Of a DNA stretch of 64,000 nt, positions 46,836 through 57,110 are shown in pieces. Origin of the DNA: Delphinapterus leucas (lineage: Eukaryota > Chordata > Mammalia > Artiodactyla > Monodontidae); assembly GCF_002288925.2 (NCBI RefSeq), contig NW_022098076.1, forward strand, positions 74,150,145 through 74,214,144. Reading direction: 5' to 3'. Below the pieces are notes generated by a model. The model was not told the origin of the DNA. It ran no database searches and saw nothing but the letters and a program-made list of their open reading frames with translations. The first letter of the stretch is position 1. Each line of letters begins with the position of its first letter. The position numbers were made by a program, and so were the translations under genes.

Positions 46836-47196
46836 GGACTTCCTTGGTGGCGCAGTGGTTAAGAATCCACCTGCCATTGCAGGGGACACGGGTTCGAGCC
46901 CTAGCCCTGGAAGACCCCACATGCTGCGGAGGAACTAAGCCCATGCGCCACAACTACTGAGCCTGCACTCTGGAGCCCGCGAGCCACAACTACTGAAGCC
47001 TGCACGCCTAGAGCCCTGCTCCACAACATTCTGAAGCCACTGCGATGAGATGCCTGTGCATCACAAAAAGGGTAATCCCCTGCTCGCCGCAACTAGAGAA
47101 AAGCCTGTGCACAGCAACAAAGCCCCAACACAGCCATAAATAAATAAATAAATAAATAAAATTATTAAAAACAAAACAAACAAACAAAAAAATACC
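46836..47196 (+). mobile_element. CHR SINE, full length
   Basis: GGACTTCCTTGGTGGCGCAG, B box GGTTCGAGCCCTAG, an extra GAGCCACAACTACTGAAGCC unit, CGCAACTAGAGAAAAGCC and a TAAA repeat tail. TGGTCTA flanks it at 46829-46835 and 47197-47203, a 7-bp duplication. More diverged than the copies at 42.9 and 28.8 kb. Confidence 0.9.
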
Positions 47197-48286
47197 TGGT
47201 CTAAAGCTTAGCTGTAACTCTTTTCTGAGGAGGTATGTCCACTCACACCCTGTGGTTAAACACCCTTTCCCGCTTATCCTAAAGGCTACCCACAGACGTT
47301 TCATCCTGGCTTTTTGCAGTAGCTTGAAGAGGAAGTTACTGATCAGCTTCTTTTCCTCAAAGTACAGTCTGTTTCCCAAAACAAAATGTTATTATTAGAT
47401 AATCAAACATATATGAGTGGAGAAAAAAATTGTAAAAGGCTTTGAAATGGTCCCAAACCACTACAGGTTGCCTTCAATGGAAAACTTGGCATTGTGGAAG
47501 TGTACACTTCCAGGTTGTCTGACTTCACTAGGCCTCTGTGCCTTTCACTGACTGAGCTATTTTTATAACTCTGTAAGTTGTGGATAACTGATGGTAATGC
47601 AAATGATTCTTGTCCATAGACATGCAAACGAATTTTATTCCCTGAAAATACAATTGATTATTCTCTCCTACTGTGGAATGAGCCGGTTTTGCATCTACTT
47701 GTAAATTCATTGCTGCATTATTGCCCGGTTTTTGAATTCTCCTTTGAACCAGTTATAACATCCTACTGGTGCCCTCATTCATTATTTAAATAGCATCACT
47801 AACCCATGTTCAGTTTGTGTCTGAGATTCATGGTGATATTCTATTTTGAAAATTATCATTAACACAAGTAATCCAGAAGACAGTACAAAACTGCTCGTCA
47901 CTTTCCTCACTGAGGAACACACAGAGTCCTCTCAGGTGGGCATCAACGAGCCTCTCCTTCTCCGGTCTCTATCCTTGTTCTCTGCCACACTTACCCCTAA
48001 AGTCTCCTCATTATTTTTAGTCATTTACAGCCCACAATGGGCTCCCAGCCAGCCAGTTCCATCTAAAGGGAGGAGAGAAGAATGTTCTGATTCTTCAGTT
48101 TCCTTAGCATATAACAGCTACAGAAACAATTAACTTTTCTATTGCTAGTGTTAATGAGACCTAAACTTCAGTGTGTTACACTAACTTCAATTTTCAAAAA
48201 TTACCTCTAAGAAAGAGGGTGGAAAGGAAGGGCCTAAAACTGTGTTCTGCCACTCTGTATTACGTTTCTTTTCCTGTTAAAAAGGC
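47197..48286. other. Non-coding stretch, nothing recognised
   Basis: No repeat or exon recognised. Confidence 0.5.
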
Positions 48287-48294
48287 ATGTTGCT

Positions 48295-48425
48295 GTAATA
48301 ACTTATAAGGGCAAAGAATCTGAAAAAGAATATATATATTTAGCTGAATCTCCTTGCTGTACACCTGAAACTAACACAACATTGTAAATCAATTATACCG
48401 CAATAAAAATGAGGAAAATAAAGAG
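48295..48425 (+). mobile_element. L1 3' end, very short
   Basis: CTTGCTGTACACCTGAAACTAA, CATTGTAAATCAATTATACC and GCAATAAAAATG: the last 130 bp of L1. ATGTTGCT at 48287-48294 and 48426-48433 is the duplication. Confidence 0.85.
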
Positions 48426-48433
48426 ATGTTGCT

Positions 48434-48751
48434 AATTTATCTTTCCACTAATGAAGATGGTGTCTGTGCATCCACTCTGCTCTTTCATCCTGTTTCTTTC
48501 ATGGCTCTCAACCAGTCCTGTGAAACAGTAATTGCGCATTCGCTCCACGGCAGGCATCATTCTATTTGCTGGACATTCACAGACTTCAAAGGGCTCACAG
48601 TTTTGAGAGAATCACCTCCACGTGAATGAAGAGTCATAAAATAAGACAGCAGTGTGGCATTTAATAAACCTGTACACTTTCAGGGTGTCTGTCATGAAGA
48701 AATGACCAGCCTGTAGCAAATTCACACAACTAAAGGCTGAGTGCAGCACTC
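48434..48751. other. Non-coding stretch, nothing recognised
   Basis: Short single-copy gap before a composite insertion. Confidence 0.5.
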
Positions 48752-48767
48752 AAGCCTAAGGTCCTTG

Positions 48768-48981
48768 GGTTTTTTTTCTTTTTTCTTTTGCGGTACGCGG
48801 GCCTCTCACTGTTGTGGCCTCTCCCGTTGCGGAGCACAGGCTCCGGACGCCCAGGCTCAGCAGCCATGGCTCACGGGCCCAGCCGCTCCGCGGCAGGTGG
48901 GATCTTCCCGGACCGGGGCACAAACCCATGTCCCCTGCATCGGCAGGCGGACTCTCAACCACTGCGCCACCAGGGAAGCCC
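48768..48981 (-). mobile_element. CHR-2 SINE, antisense, in composite insertion
   Basis: T-rich tail, CGGTACGCGGGCCTCTCAC, TCCCGTTGCGGAGCACAGG and AACCACTGCGCCACCAGGG to AGCCC. It lies directly beside an antisense L1 end, and only one duplication (AAGCCTAAGGTCCTTG) surrounds both. Frames of 66-94 codons across it are incidental. Confidence 0.92.
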
Positions 48982-49109
48982 TGTATTTTTTTTTTAATTT
49001 TTATTTTATATTGAAGTATACTTGATTTACAATGTTGTGCTAGTTTCAGGTATACAGCAAAGTGATTCAGTTATACATATACATATATTTATTCTTTTTA
49101 GATTCTTTT
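48982..49109 (-). mobile_element. L1 3' end, antisense, in composite insertion
   Basis: Poly-T, then TTGATTTACAATGTTGTGC, TAGTTTCAGGTATACAGCA and AAGTGATTCAGTTATACAT, the reversed L1 terminus. The exact 16-bp duplication is at 48752-48767 (left of the SINE) and 49110-49125 (right of the L1). Confidence 0.9.
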
Positions 49110-49251
49110 AAGCCTAAGGTCCTTGATTTCTTTGGCATAAATTTGAATAAACCCAACCATCTCAGACCAGAACCTATCTGAACACAGAGATCAGGTACTT
49201 CAGATGGCTAACTATCAAGTTACTACTCACAATCCAGAAAATGCCACTGCT

Positions 49252-49595
49252 GGGACTTCCTTGGTGGTCCAGTGGTTAAGAATCCACCTACAAATGCAGG
49301 GGACATGGGTTTGATCCCTGGTCAGGGATCTAAGATCCCACGTGCCGCAGGGCAGCTAAGTCCACGTGCCACAACTACTGAGCTCACACACCTCAACGAG
49401 AGAGCCCATGTGCCACAAACTACAGTGCCCATGTGCCCTGGAGCCCACGCACCACAACTAGAGAGAGAAAAACCTGCACACCACAACTAGAGGGAAGCCT
49501 GCATGCTGCAACACAAGATCCCGCATGCCTCAACAAAGATCCCGCAAGCCGCAACTAAGACGACACTAATTAATTAATTAATTTTTAAAAAAAAC
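49252..49595 (+). mobile_element. CHR SINE with expanded repeat units
   Basis: GGGACTTCCTTGGTGGTCCAG, decayed B box GGTTTGATCCC, then many variants of CACAACTAGAG and GTGCCACAACTA, ending in a TTAA repeat and A tail. Exact 18-bp duplication CCAGAAAATGCCACTGCT at 49234-49251 and 49596-49613. Confidence 0.93.
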
Positions 49596-49613
49596 CCAGA
49601 AAATGCCACTGCT

Positions 49614-50409
49614 TAGTTTGCCTTTCAAGATGACAATTCATGAAATACAGGATTAAGAAAGCTATCTTGCAGAGCACGTGAATGATTGGGGCACTGCCCT
49701 GAGACTTCACATTTGGGGGGGCAGTTCTGGCTGGGGATGCCTTTCTAAAGTGAGTGGGCAATTTATTCCTCCGACCTCCAAGAAGCTTCCAGAGTTTGTC
49801 ATGCTTTATGAGTCATTTTTAAAGTACATTCTAGACCTCTCTTCCTTTCCAGTCACTCAGGCTTCACTAGGCTTTTGAACTTTCTGTTTCATTACAGTAC
49901 AAACAACTCTACCAGCCAGCCTCCCGCTTCTCCCCTCAGGCTATGCGGAATTATTCATACCCAAGGTCTAAAGACGAACATCCGCATGAAAGGAAAACAG
50001 ACTAAGGACTGAAAACAAATTAGCAACCCAAACAGCCCTCTCCCTGCCTGTCACTGAGAAGGCCTTTGGTGTCTCCTCCCAGAGTCAAGGGGTTTTCTGA
50101 GTTGAAGATTAAAGGATACATTTTCAGGGCTCAGAGAACAGACTCCGTGAAATGTATATTCACCCGAGGCAACCCGGACAAATTACGCGTCTGCAGAACC
50201 AGGGCGTGTCTTCAGCTCTGCAGGGGTCTCCACGTTGGATTAGCCTGGCGTGAAAGTTTGGTATTCTGCACCCACCAGGAACAGGCCAAAAAGCACAGTT
50301 CATATTTTCCTTCATGCTTGGATAAGAAGAAAGGAAAAACAAGAAAAAAGCTAGATAAGCCAAAGAGAGATAACTCTCTTTGGTTGAGTTGTAAAACCTT
50401 ATCTTAAAG
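49614..50409. other. Non-coding stretch
   Basis: No repeat recognised. At 50140-50265 CpG is locally dense (CACCCGAGGCAACCCGG, TTACGCGTCTG, GGGCGTGTC). No exon can be supported. Confidence 0.45.
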
Positions 50410-50631
50410 CAGTAATTCTCAACTGGGGTGATTTTGCCCCACAAGGAAACATTTGGCAATGTCTCAAGATATTTTTGATTGTCAAAACTGGGGGTGGGAG
50501 GTGCTACTGGCTTCTAGAGGGTAGACAACAGAGAGGATGCAGCTAAACACACTTTAATGCACATGGCTGCCCCCCCGCAAGCAGGAATGATCTCATCCGT
50601 GTGTCAGTAGTGCTGAGGTTGAGAAACTCTG
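50410..50631 (+). mobile_element. MER5A hAT-Charlie MITE
   Basis: CAGTAATTCTCAACTGGGG, GATTTTGCCCCACAAGGAA, ACATTTGGCAATGTCTC, GTGCTACTGGCTTCTAGAGG and GAGGTTGAGAAACTCTG are MER5A from end to end. Flanking 8-mers TCTTAAAG and CCTTAAGG may be a decayed duplication. Confidence 0.88.
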
Positions 50632-50675
50632 CCTTAAGGAGACTAAGCAGTGAAAACAGAATTTTTAAAAAGCTT

Positions 50676-50722
50676 CTCCCTCTCTCTCCCTCTGTGTGTG
50701 CGCGCACACACACACACACACG
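50676..50722 (+). repeat. CT-rich then TG/CG/CA alternating repeat
   Basis: CTCCCTCTCTCTCCCTCTG, then GTGTGTGCGCGCACACACAC. The second part is alternating purine-pyrimidine with a GCGCGC centre, able in principle to adopt Z-DNA. Confidence 0.9.
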
Positions 50723-51660
50723 CCTGGCGTCACGCATGTGCAACACGTGCAGATTCTCAGACCCTCATGCTCACAAGAGTCCCCGCACTTGATAGAATCC
50801 TCTGCTGTTGCCATCTTGAAATTATTAATAATTTTGAACGAGTCCCTGCATTTTCATTTTACCCTGAATCTACAAACTATGCAGCTAGTCCTGGTGCAGA
50901 TGCACGTCACCTAGGAGAGTCAGTCCTTTACTGCAGCAGAACCATATGTTCTCCACAGCACCCCCTTTTCACCCCCAACATTCCACTTCAACATAGCAGT
51001 GCACGTTATTGTTCTGTTTTTTTTAAAACCCCTGTTTGGCATATGGCAGAGCTGAAGCTTGAAAATATACCCACGTCATGGATTTCAAAATGCCTGCAGA
51101 TTCCCCTCTTTCCCATCAAACTGTCCAGGAAATCCATACAAGGCACCAAGGGGCAAGCAGTGAATTGTGTGACATAAATAGACATTTTCTCAAGGAAAAG
51201 AAGCTGTAGGGACTAGAGAGGGTGTTCTTTCCTGCAAGGGCAGTAGGGCTCTGCTCCAATAACCCTTGGAGAGAGGACAAAAACAATCCAGGGCAAGCAT
51301 CTCACTACCTGTAATCAAAATCAGCTTTCACATCTATCTTCTTCTTGTGAGTCATATAACATATAATGTTCTCCATTTCTAACAAACCTTTGAATATGCT
51401 TAAAATGCCCTATTAAAAACCTCAGTGAGATAAGAACCATCACTTTGCTTCTTATTAATCGCCTTTAATCTACTCCCTTAGGTCCATTAGCAGCAAATTA
51501 CTGAGCAGTTGTGGAGGGGATGGAAGATCCTGTCCACAAATAATCTTGTTCACTTTTCCAAATAGATCCTTTAAAATGTCCTGTTTGTGAGATTATCTGC
51601 AATTCTTACGTTTAATAAAAAAAAAAAAACCATAAGAGCAACAACAAATTCAGTTTTTGA
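50723..51660. other. Non-coding stretch, nothing recognised
   Basis: No repeat recognised; overlapping frames at 50650-51177 cover the microsatellite and look like chance. Confidence 0.5.
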
Positions 51661-52054
51661 TACTGGACCAGTCTGAGGAACCCTGCCGAAGAGGTCCGGT
51701 TCCCTTCGTAGGGACCTGCACAATGCGTCTCTGCTGCCACCTACTGATGACGCGTCCAGCACAGGCGTCCATTAGCATCTGTTACTCGGGAATCTGCCTG
51801 AGCACTTTAGAGCTGCACTTGTAGAGTAAATGGGCTTTGAAAACGATATTAAAGCACAAATCACAGTTGCTGCCACATTAGTAAACAGTCGAGACCATCG
51901 ATAATAATTTCCAGGTTTGCAGGCAGTCTGACTTAAAACCGTACAAACAGCGGAATTCAACTGCGTGGTCTGGGAGCTTGGAGCGGCGGGACTTGGGAGG
52001 GACCCTCACAAGGACTGCAGGAAAGGCCGAGGGAGAGTCCACAGGCTCTGATCG
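51661..52054 (+). promoter_or_regulatory. CpG-dense single-copy block
   Basis: Eighteen CpG in 394 bp counted by eye, while the surrounding non-repeat sequence has about one per 100 bp. GC is only moderate, so CpG is close to its random expectation, unlike methylated bulk DNA. Motifs include ATGACGCGTCC and GAGCGGCGGGAC. A donor-like CCAGGTAAAGT follows at 52139-52149. A minus-strand frame of 134 codons (51878-52282) partly overlaps it but has no recognised domain. Could be an enhancer, an orphan promoter or a decayed CpG-rich element I do not recognise. Confidence 0.35.
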
Positions 52055-52314
52055 TAACAGCTTGAAGTCTTTAGAGGTTTTTTGTTTTTTATCTGCTCCT
52101 ATGGAGGAGAAAAGATCAAGAGCCGTGAACCCACTTTTCCAGGTAAAGTAGAAATATAGTCCATCACCTGAGACACGCCTAGCTCTCCTTTCACCTTTGT
52201 ACACAGCAACCCAGACCAGATTTGCAGTAATAGTAATGATAGTGATGAGGTAGATTCCACAAAGGCACTTGATTCCACTCACTGCTATATTCCCACAACT
52301 AGAACAAAGAAATG

Positions 52315-52610
52315 GTCATAGCTGTCATTTATTGATCATATATTTTATGCCAAGTCCTTTACCATTCTTATCTCATTTCGTCTTTGTAATAACCTATGAG
52401 ATATATATTACTCTCCCTGTATTATTGATGCACGAAGTGATATTAAGCAGACTTGGTAATAGCCAGACCAAACAGGGGGAATATTCATATTATATTACCG
52501 GTGGCCCACTGAGAGGTGACTGCATCATAATAATAAAATCACTTATGAGTAGTTACTTTGTGCCAGGACGGTGCTCAGCATTATCTTATTTACTCCTAAC
52601 AACAGCTTAA
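52315..52610 (-). mobile_element. MIR fragments, antisense
   Basis: ATTCTTATCTCATTTCGTC, TTTGTAATAACCTATGAGAT and, further on, TTGTGCCAGGACGGTGCTC and CTCCTAACAACAGCTTA look like two successive reversed MIR pieces. Confidence 0.6.
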
Positions 52611-52611
52611 A

Positions 52612-52860
52612 GAGACTCTGCACTTGCTGTTCCCTCTGACGGAACTAGTCGTCCTTCAAATCTTTGCATGACTCGCTATCACTCATCCTTAGATCTCAAA
52701 TGTCCTCTCTGAGAGAAGACATCCCTGACTGCCTTATGTAGAGGGGTCTAGTTCCGCTCTATCTCATCCCTGTTCATTTTTACAGTCCTTATTGTAATTT
52801 GTAGTTACCTTGTTTATTTGTCTACTCTTGTCTTCCATCTTAGAGACTAGGTTTAATGTT
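52612..52860 (+). mobile_element. L2 3' region
   Basis: GCACTTGCTGTTCCCTCTG, CAAATCTTTGCATGACTCG, CTCAAATGTCCTCTCTGAG and ATCCCTGACTGCC follow sense L2 up to, but not including, its terminus. Confidence 0.8.
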
Positions 52861-54754
52861 TTCTTTATAATATACTTACAATTAATTGAACATTTGTTTG
52901 TAATGAAAGAGTGAATGAAAGCCCACAGAAATCCCAACATTTTGAGACTAGTTAGGAAGGGATCTAGCAAAGGAGACTGTGCTATATTCCTGAAAACATC
53001 TCCAGAAAAAAAAATTAATGGGAACAGTAGGATTATAGGATGCCAGTGAAGCTGTGAAAAACCTGACAATGATTTTTTATATTTTACTGAACGAAAACAA
53101 TAACAATAGCACGCAAAGCAAAGAGATTATCAATAACATTTTGTAGAACTGAAATTCGTAATGTTGGGTATGACACAATTAATTTCCCCGCTTGTTATTC
53201 TAGTTTGAATTCAACATTTGGGGATTTCCCTCACATAATTCTAAAGAGATGCTTATAAATTTGTTCTGTCTGGTGTGAAGGTAATATGAATCAAAGAAGC
53301 ACTTTTCTTATGGGTGTGGTTCTCCATCCAAAGGTTGGATGGTTTTCTAATATTGACTATCTCAGAGTCATTGAGTCACTTTTCCCAAGTTATGACCCAC
53401 AGAGGCTAACAATTCATGTATATTCTTCCAAAATTCTTACTGTTGAAACAAAAAGAATAGAGTATTGTAGCCTCAGTTGTTTGAGGATAGCAATGAGGAA
53501 GGTTGTCCATACTTCAATTAAATGAGAGGCAAGGAATGAACGATGGAGGAAAGGAAGTAGTCGGGCAGATATCCTGGAAGATTTAGATCTACAACTGCCC
53601 AAGTACCTGTTTTTTATCCCTCCATCGTGCCTAACCATGCGGAACAATACTGCCTCAAGATTCTGACTCAGGAGGTCTACAGGGAGCTTTAGAGATCTGT
53701 ACATTTGTAACTCCAGAAACATTCTGACATGAAGTCAAGGTTGGAGAAAACCTTTGTAAGCCAGGCACTGTGAAAAAAAATCGAGTCACAGAAGTGAAAA
53801 GATGACCAGGATTTGGTGTCGTCCTAGAGGAATTCCCTTCTGGGAGCAATAGTTTTGTAAACAAGTATTTCAATGCAATATGATAAACACTGTGAGCACG
53901 TTGCTATGAAAGTACAGAGGGAGAGCTGTCTCCGAGTCTGAGTCATACTTGTTCTGAAGAATGAGGGAATTCTGAGGACTAATGTAGAGCAAGAGCTCTC
54001 CATTGTTGTTTGCAATTTTCTATGTTTCCAAATAAATTTAGTGATCTGTCTTTTGAGAGAGAACCCTCTTTACTACCCGTCAACAGATCATAGAGAGTTT
54101 GAAACTGGTCTTAACTGGCCCATGTACCTTTAGTGCTCAGTTTGCTAAAATTATAATAATAATGAAAGGAAGCTAAAAGGACCTGGCAAGTTTTGTTAAA
54201 TGGCATCCCAGACTATACACTATGTGAAGGGAAACCAACTTGCCATGGTTGGCGTGTGGGGTTGCCTTGCGTTGCTACAGGAGGGATCAGGGACTTTAAT
54301 ACAAGTAAGGAGTGATAGGTAGTTTTGAAGATAGGAGACAATAAGAATTAGCACAGCTTTCATTTAAAAATATTTGGGTTCTGTGAATGTAGTGAGATCT
54401 CTAGGGAAATACTTACAGGGGTATTTTCAGGTCGGAAATGCTAGCTGGAGAGGACCTTGTACTATCCTTGACATTGGATTGTGTGCCTCCAATTGTGTGC
54501 CAGTTTATAGCTTCCCAGGGATCGCAAGTATATCCTGGTTGTTTTGAATTTTTTTATAGAATAAAATGCTTAAAAATATATACACATTTACAATACACAC
54601 AGCTATTATAAATCTATCTTTGACTAAATTTAACAGTAAAAAGCTTTTGAAAATGTATATACAGGGCTGGTCTTCAGAAGAGAATTAGCTATTCAGACAT
54701 GCAAGCAGAAATCAAGTTGAAGAGTACTGTCATACAAATACTTTTTGGAAATAG
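52861..54754. other. Non-coding stretch
   Basis: At 53655-53760 a faint hAT-type repeat may be present (AAGATTCTGACTCAGGAGGTC), too weak to call alone. Otherwise nothing recognised. Confidence 0.45.
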
Positions 54755-54920
54755 AATTGGGTTTGAACCAGACTGTACCATCAATTAGCCGCATCAATCT
54801 GGGCAGTTCCCTAGCCTCTCTGATCCTCAATTTCACTATCTATAAAATGGAGATAGTAAAACCTGCCTAAGAGGAAGGTTAAGGCGATAATTAGGTAAAG
54901 TTTGGTAGTTGTTAAAGTGA
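54755..54920 (+). mobile_element. MIR SINE
   Basis: TTGAACCAGACTGTACCATC, GCCTCTCTGATCCTCAATTTC and TATCTATAAAATGGAGATAG are MIR in sense orientation. Confidence 0.75.
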
Positions 54921-54964
54921 TGAGATAGTTCACGGGGTGTGGTTTACTAGTCTTTCTACTTTTG

Positions 54965-55059
54965 TGGTAAAACTTTTTTTAAAGTGAAGAGTTTTGGGTT
55001 TTTTAAGTGAAAAACAAGTAATGGAGACAAAACCATGGAGGCAGTAAAAAGATCAGTGG
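54965..55059 (+). mobile_element. Old L1 (L1M) 3' UTR, left part
   Basis: ACAAGTAATGGAGACAAAACC and ATGGAGGCAGTAAAAAGATC are an L1M 3' UTR segment that continues at 55674. The join proves that the intervening 0.6 kb was inserted. Confidence 0.7.
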
Positions 55060-55060
55060 C

Positions 55061-55180
55061 GGGACTTCCCCGGTGGTTCAGTAGTTAAGAGTCCTCGCTT
55101 CCACTGCAGGCGGCACAAGTTCGATCCCTGGTTGGGGAATTAAGATCCTGCATGCCTTGAAGGGTGGCAAAAAAGAAATA
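55061..55180 (+). mobile_element. CHR-1 SINE, left part of composite
   Basis: GGGACTTCCCCGGTGGTTCAG, B-box GTTCGATCCCTGGTTGG, ending GGTGGCAAAAAAGAAATAAAA. Its left flank carries AAAAAGATCAGTGG (55046-55059), but the matching copy is not after its own tail; it lies at 55660-55673. Confidence 0.88.
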
Positions 55181-55302
55181 AAAAAGGCCTAGAAAACTTA
55201 ATCCTTCCATCAGCCTTCAGCCCCCACCATCCATGAAGCCTCCCATTGACCGATGGGCCTCAGTAAATTCAGCACATGAACATGCTTACAAAAAACAAAA
55301 GG
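55181..55302. other. Segment between the two SINEs
   Basis: About 120 bp (GCCTTCAGCCCCCACCATCC, CCATTGACCGATGGGCC) belonging neither to CHR nor to the surrounding L1M. It ends in ACAAAAAACAAAAG. It lies inside the single flanking duplication, so it arrived with the insertion. Confidence 0.7.
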
Positions 55303-55659
55303 GGCTTCCCTGGTGGCACAGTGGTTAAGAATCCACCTGCCATTGCAGGGAACATGGGTTCGAGCCCTGGTCCGGGAAGATCCCACATGCCGTGGAAAAA
55401 CTAAGCCGGGGCGCCACAATTACTGAGCCTGTGCTCTAGAGCCCAAGAGCCACAACTCCTGAGCCCGTGTGCCACAACTACTGAAGCCCACACACCTAGA
55501 GCCCATGCTCTGCAACAAAATAAACCACCACAATGAGAAGCCAACACACCTCAACGAAGAGTGGCTCCCACTTGCCACAACTAGAGAAAGCCCGCGTGCA
55601 GCCACAAAGACCCAATGCAGCCAAAAAGAAAGAAAGAGAGAAAAAATTAAAAAAAAAAA
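55303..55659 (+). mobile_element. CHR SINE, right part of composite
   Basis: Head GGGCTTCCCTGGTGGCACAG, B box GGTTCGAGCCC, repeated GAGCCACAACT units, CTTGCCACAACTAGAGAAAG, then a long A-rich tail that runs into the right copy of AAAAAGATCAGTGG (55660-55673). Confidence 0.9.
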
Positions 55660-55673
55660 AAAAAGATCAGTGG

Positions 55674-56025
55674 TCACCAGTCCTTAGGGAGGAGAGAGGG
55701 ATGAATAGCACAGAGGATTTTTAGGGCAGCGAAAGTACTCTGTATGGTACTACAATGGTGGATCTGTGTCATTGTAAATTTGTCCAAATTCATAAACTGT
55801 ACAACACCGAGAGTGAACCCTCATATAAACTATGGACTTTGGGTGATAATGACATGTCAGTGTAGGTTCATCAGTGGTAACAAAGGTACCACTCTGGTGG
55901 GAGCTACTGATAATGGGGGAGGGTGTGTGTGGTGGGGGGGAGGGAGTGTACGGGAACTCTCTCTACACTCTGCTCTATTTTGCTGGTGAACCTAAAACTG
56001 CTCTAAAAAATAAAGTCTAGGAAGA
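55674..56025 (+). mobile_element. Old L1 (L1M) 3' UTR, right part
   Basis: GGGATGAATAGCACAGAGG, GTACAACACCGAGAGTGAACC, CTATGGACTTTGGGTGATAA and AACTGCTCTAAAAAATAAAG are the end of an L1M, collinear with 54965-55059. Confidence 0.8.
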
Positions 56026-56924
56026 GAAAAAAGTCCATAATGCCACCCACAGCCTGACCTACTGAGTAATAAAGGCAACCATTAGGCATATATCTGATTA
56101 TGATATTCAAATAAATGCCAAAGTTGGAAACAATCTGGGATGTCACAGAACTAGAATAAGAAACAAATAGGTTTGAGGGAAAATGGAGTCTCTTTTCCAG
56201 CAGAAACTGTTAGATACAAAAATGATCTTATTTACAAACCCCGTGTGAGTTAGTTGACATTCATACCTCTTCATCTTTCCATTTTCTGCCAATTGTCAAA
56301 TGTTCTCTAGAAAAAGACATTTTTTTTTTCTTATTTTTTATTTAATTGCCTCTCCTCACAGAGGCCAGGGGAAATCTTGATGCTGACAGACAGCAGAGTG
56401 AGTCAACAGTGGCATCTAGCGTTCAACCATATTCTTTCTGCAAAGCCTCTGGACAGAGATAGGAGAATCCATGCGTTCATTTAAGATGCAAATCTGTTAC
56501 TTTTAACAAACTGAGATCATTGAGACCTGAGCATTTACAGTGCTGTTTCTACAAATGTTCACAGGGAAAGGACGCAGGTCGTCCTAATTCCAGAGACACC
56601 CAACATCTCAAAGCCTTGGAGCACACCTCAAGCTCAGGAATTGGTCCATCCCTTCTGCCTCAGCCTCCCCTCTATCCCACGTTCAAAGACCGGATGGTAA
56701 GTCTGAGAGTCCCAGAGGTGAGAGCCCAGGGTGATTGTTTAACAGCCTTCTCTTGGAGTAAATTGAACAGATCTTGTCAACTTTGGGAAATAATCCTGGT
56801 TTTGCATTAACTTTATCTTGACATCCTGAACTCCTCAATGAATAGCAAATTCTGGGGGAACGATTTAACCTATTTCATTCTATAAATAAGGGGCTATTTT
56901 TTTATCTAAACATGCCAGTGGTTT
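56026..56924. other. Non-coding stretch, nothing recognised
   Basis: Only a T run at 56321-56330. No repeat or exon recognised. Confidence 0.5.
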
Positions 56925-57110
56925 TCTTTGTTTTTCCAGGTTTATTGAGACATCCAGCACCATATAAGTTTAAGGTGTACAGCATAATGATTTGATGTAC
57001 ATACATCATGAAATGATTACCAGGATAGGCTTAGTAAACATCTATCATCTCATATAGGTACGACGTTAAAGAAATAGAAAAAAAATATTTCTTTTCCTTG
57101 TGATGAGGCC
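56925..57110 (-). mobile_element. Old L1 (L1M) 3' end, antisense
   Basis: GGTTTATTGAGACATCCAGC, AAGGTGTACAGCATAATG and CATGAAATGATTACCAGGAT are a reversed old L1 terminus. Confidence 0.65.

Noticed and set aside
48741..49025. 94-codon frame with many Cys and His, superficially zinc-finger-like
   Set aside because: Antisense CHR-2 SINE plus L1 end; the Cys/His content comes from the repeat and there is no regular finger spacing.
50690..50722. CpG-rich GCGCGC spot as a CpG island
   Set aside because: It is part of a TG/CA microsatellite and far too short.
51878..52282. 134-codon minus-strand frame with a hydrophobic N-terminus
   Set aside because: It overlaps the CpG block, has no recognised family and no supporting promoter or exon signal in that direction.
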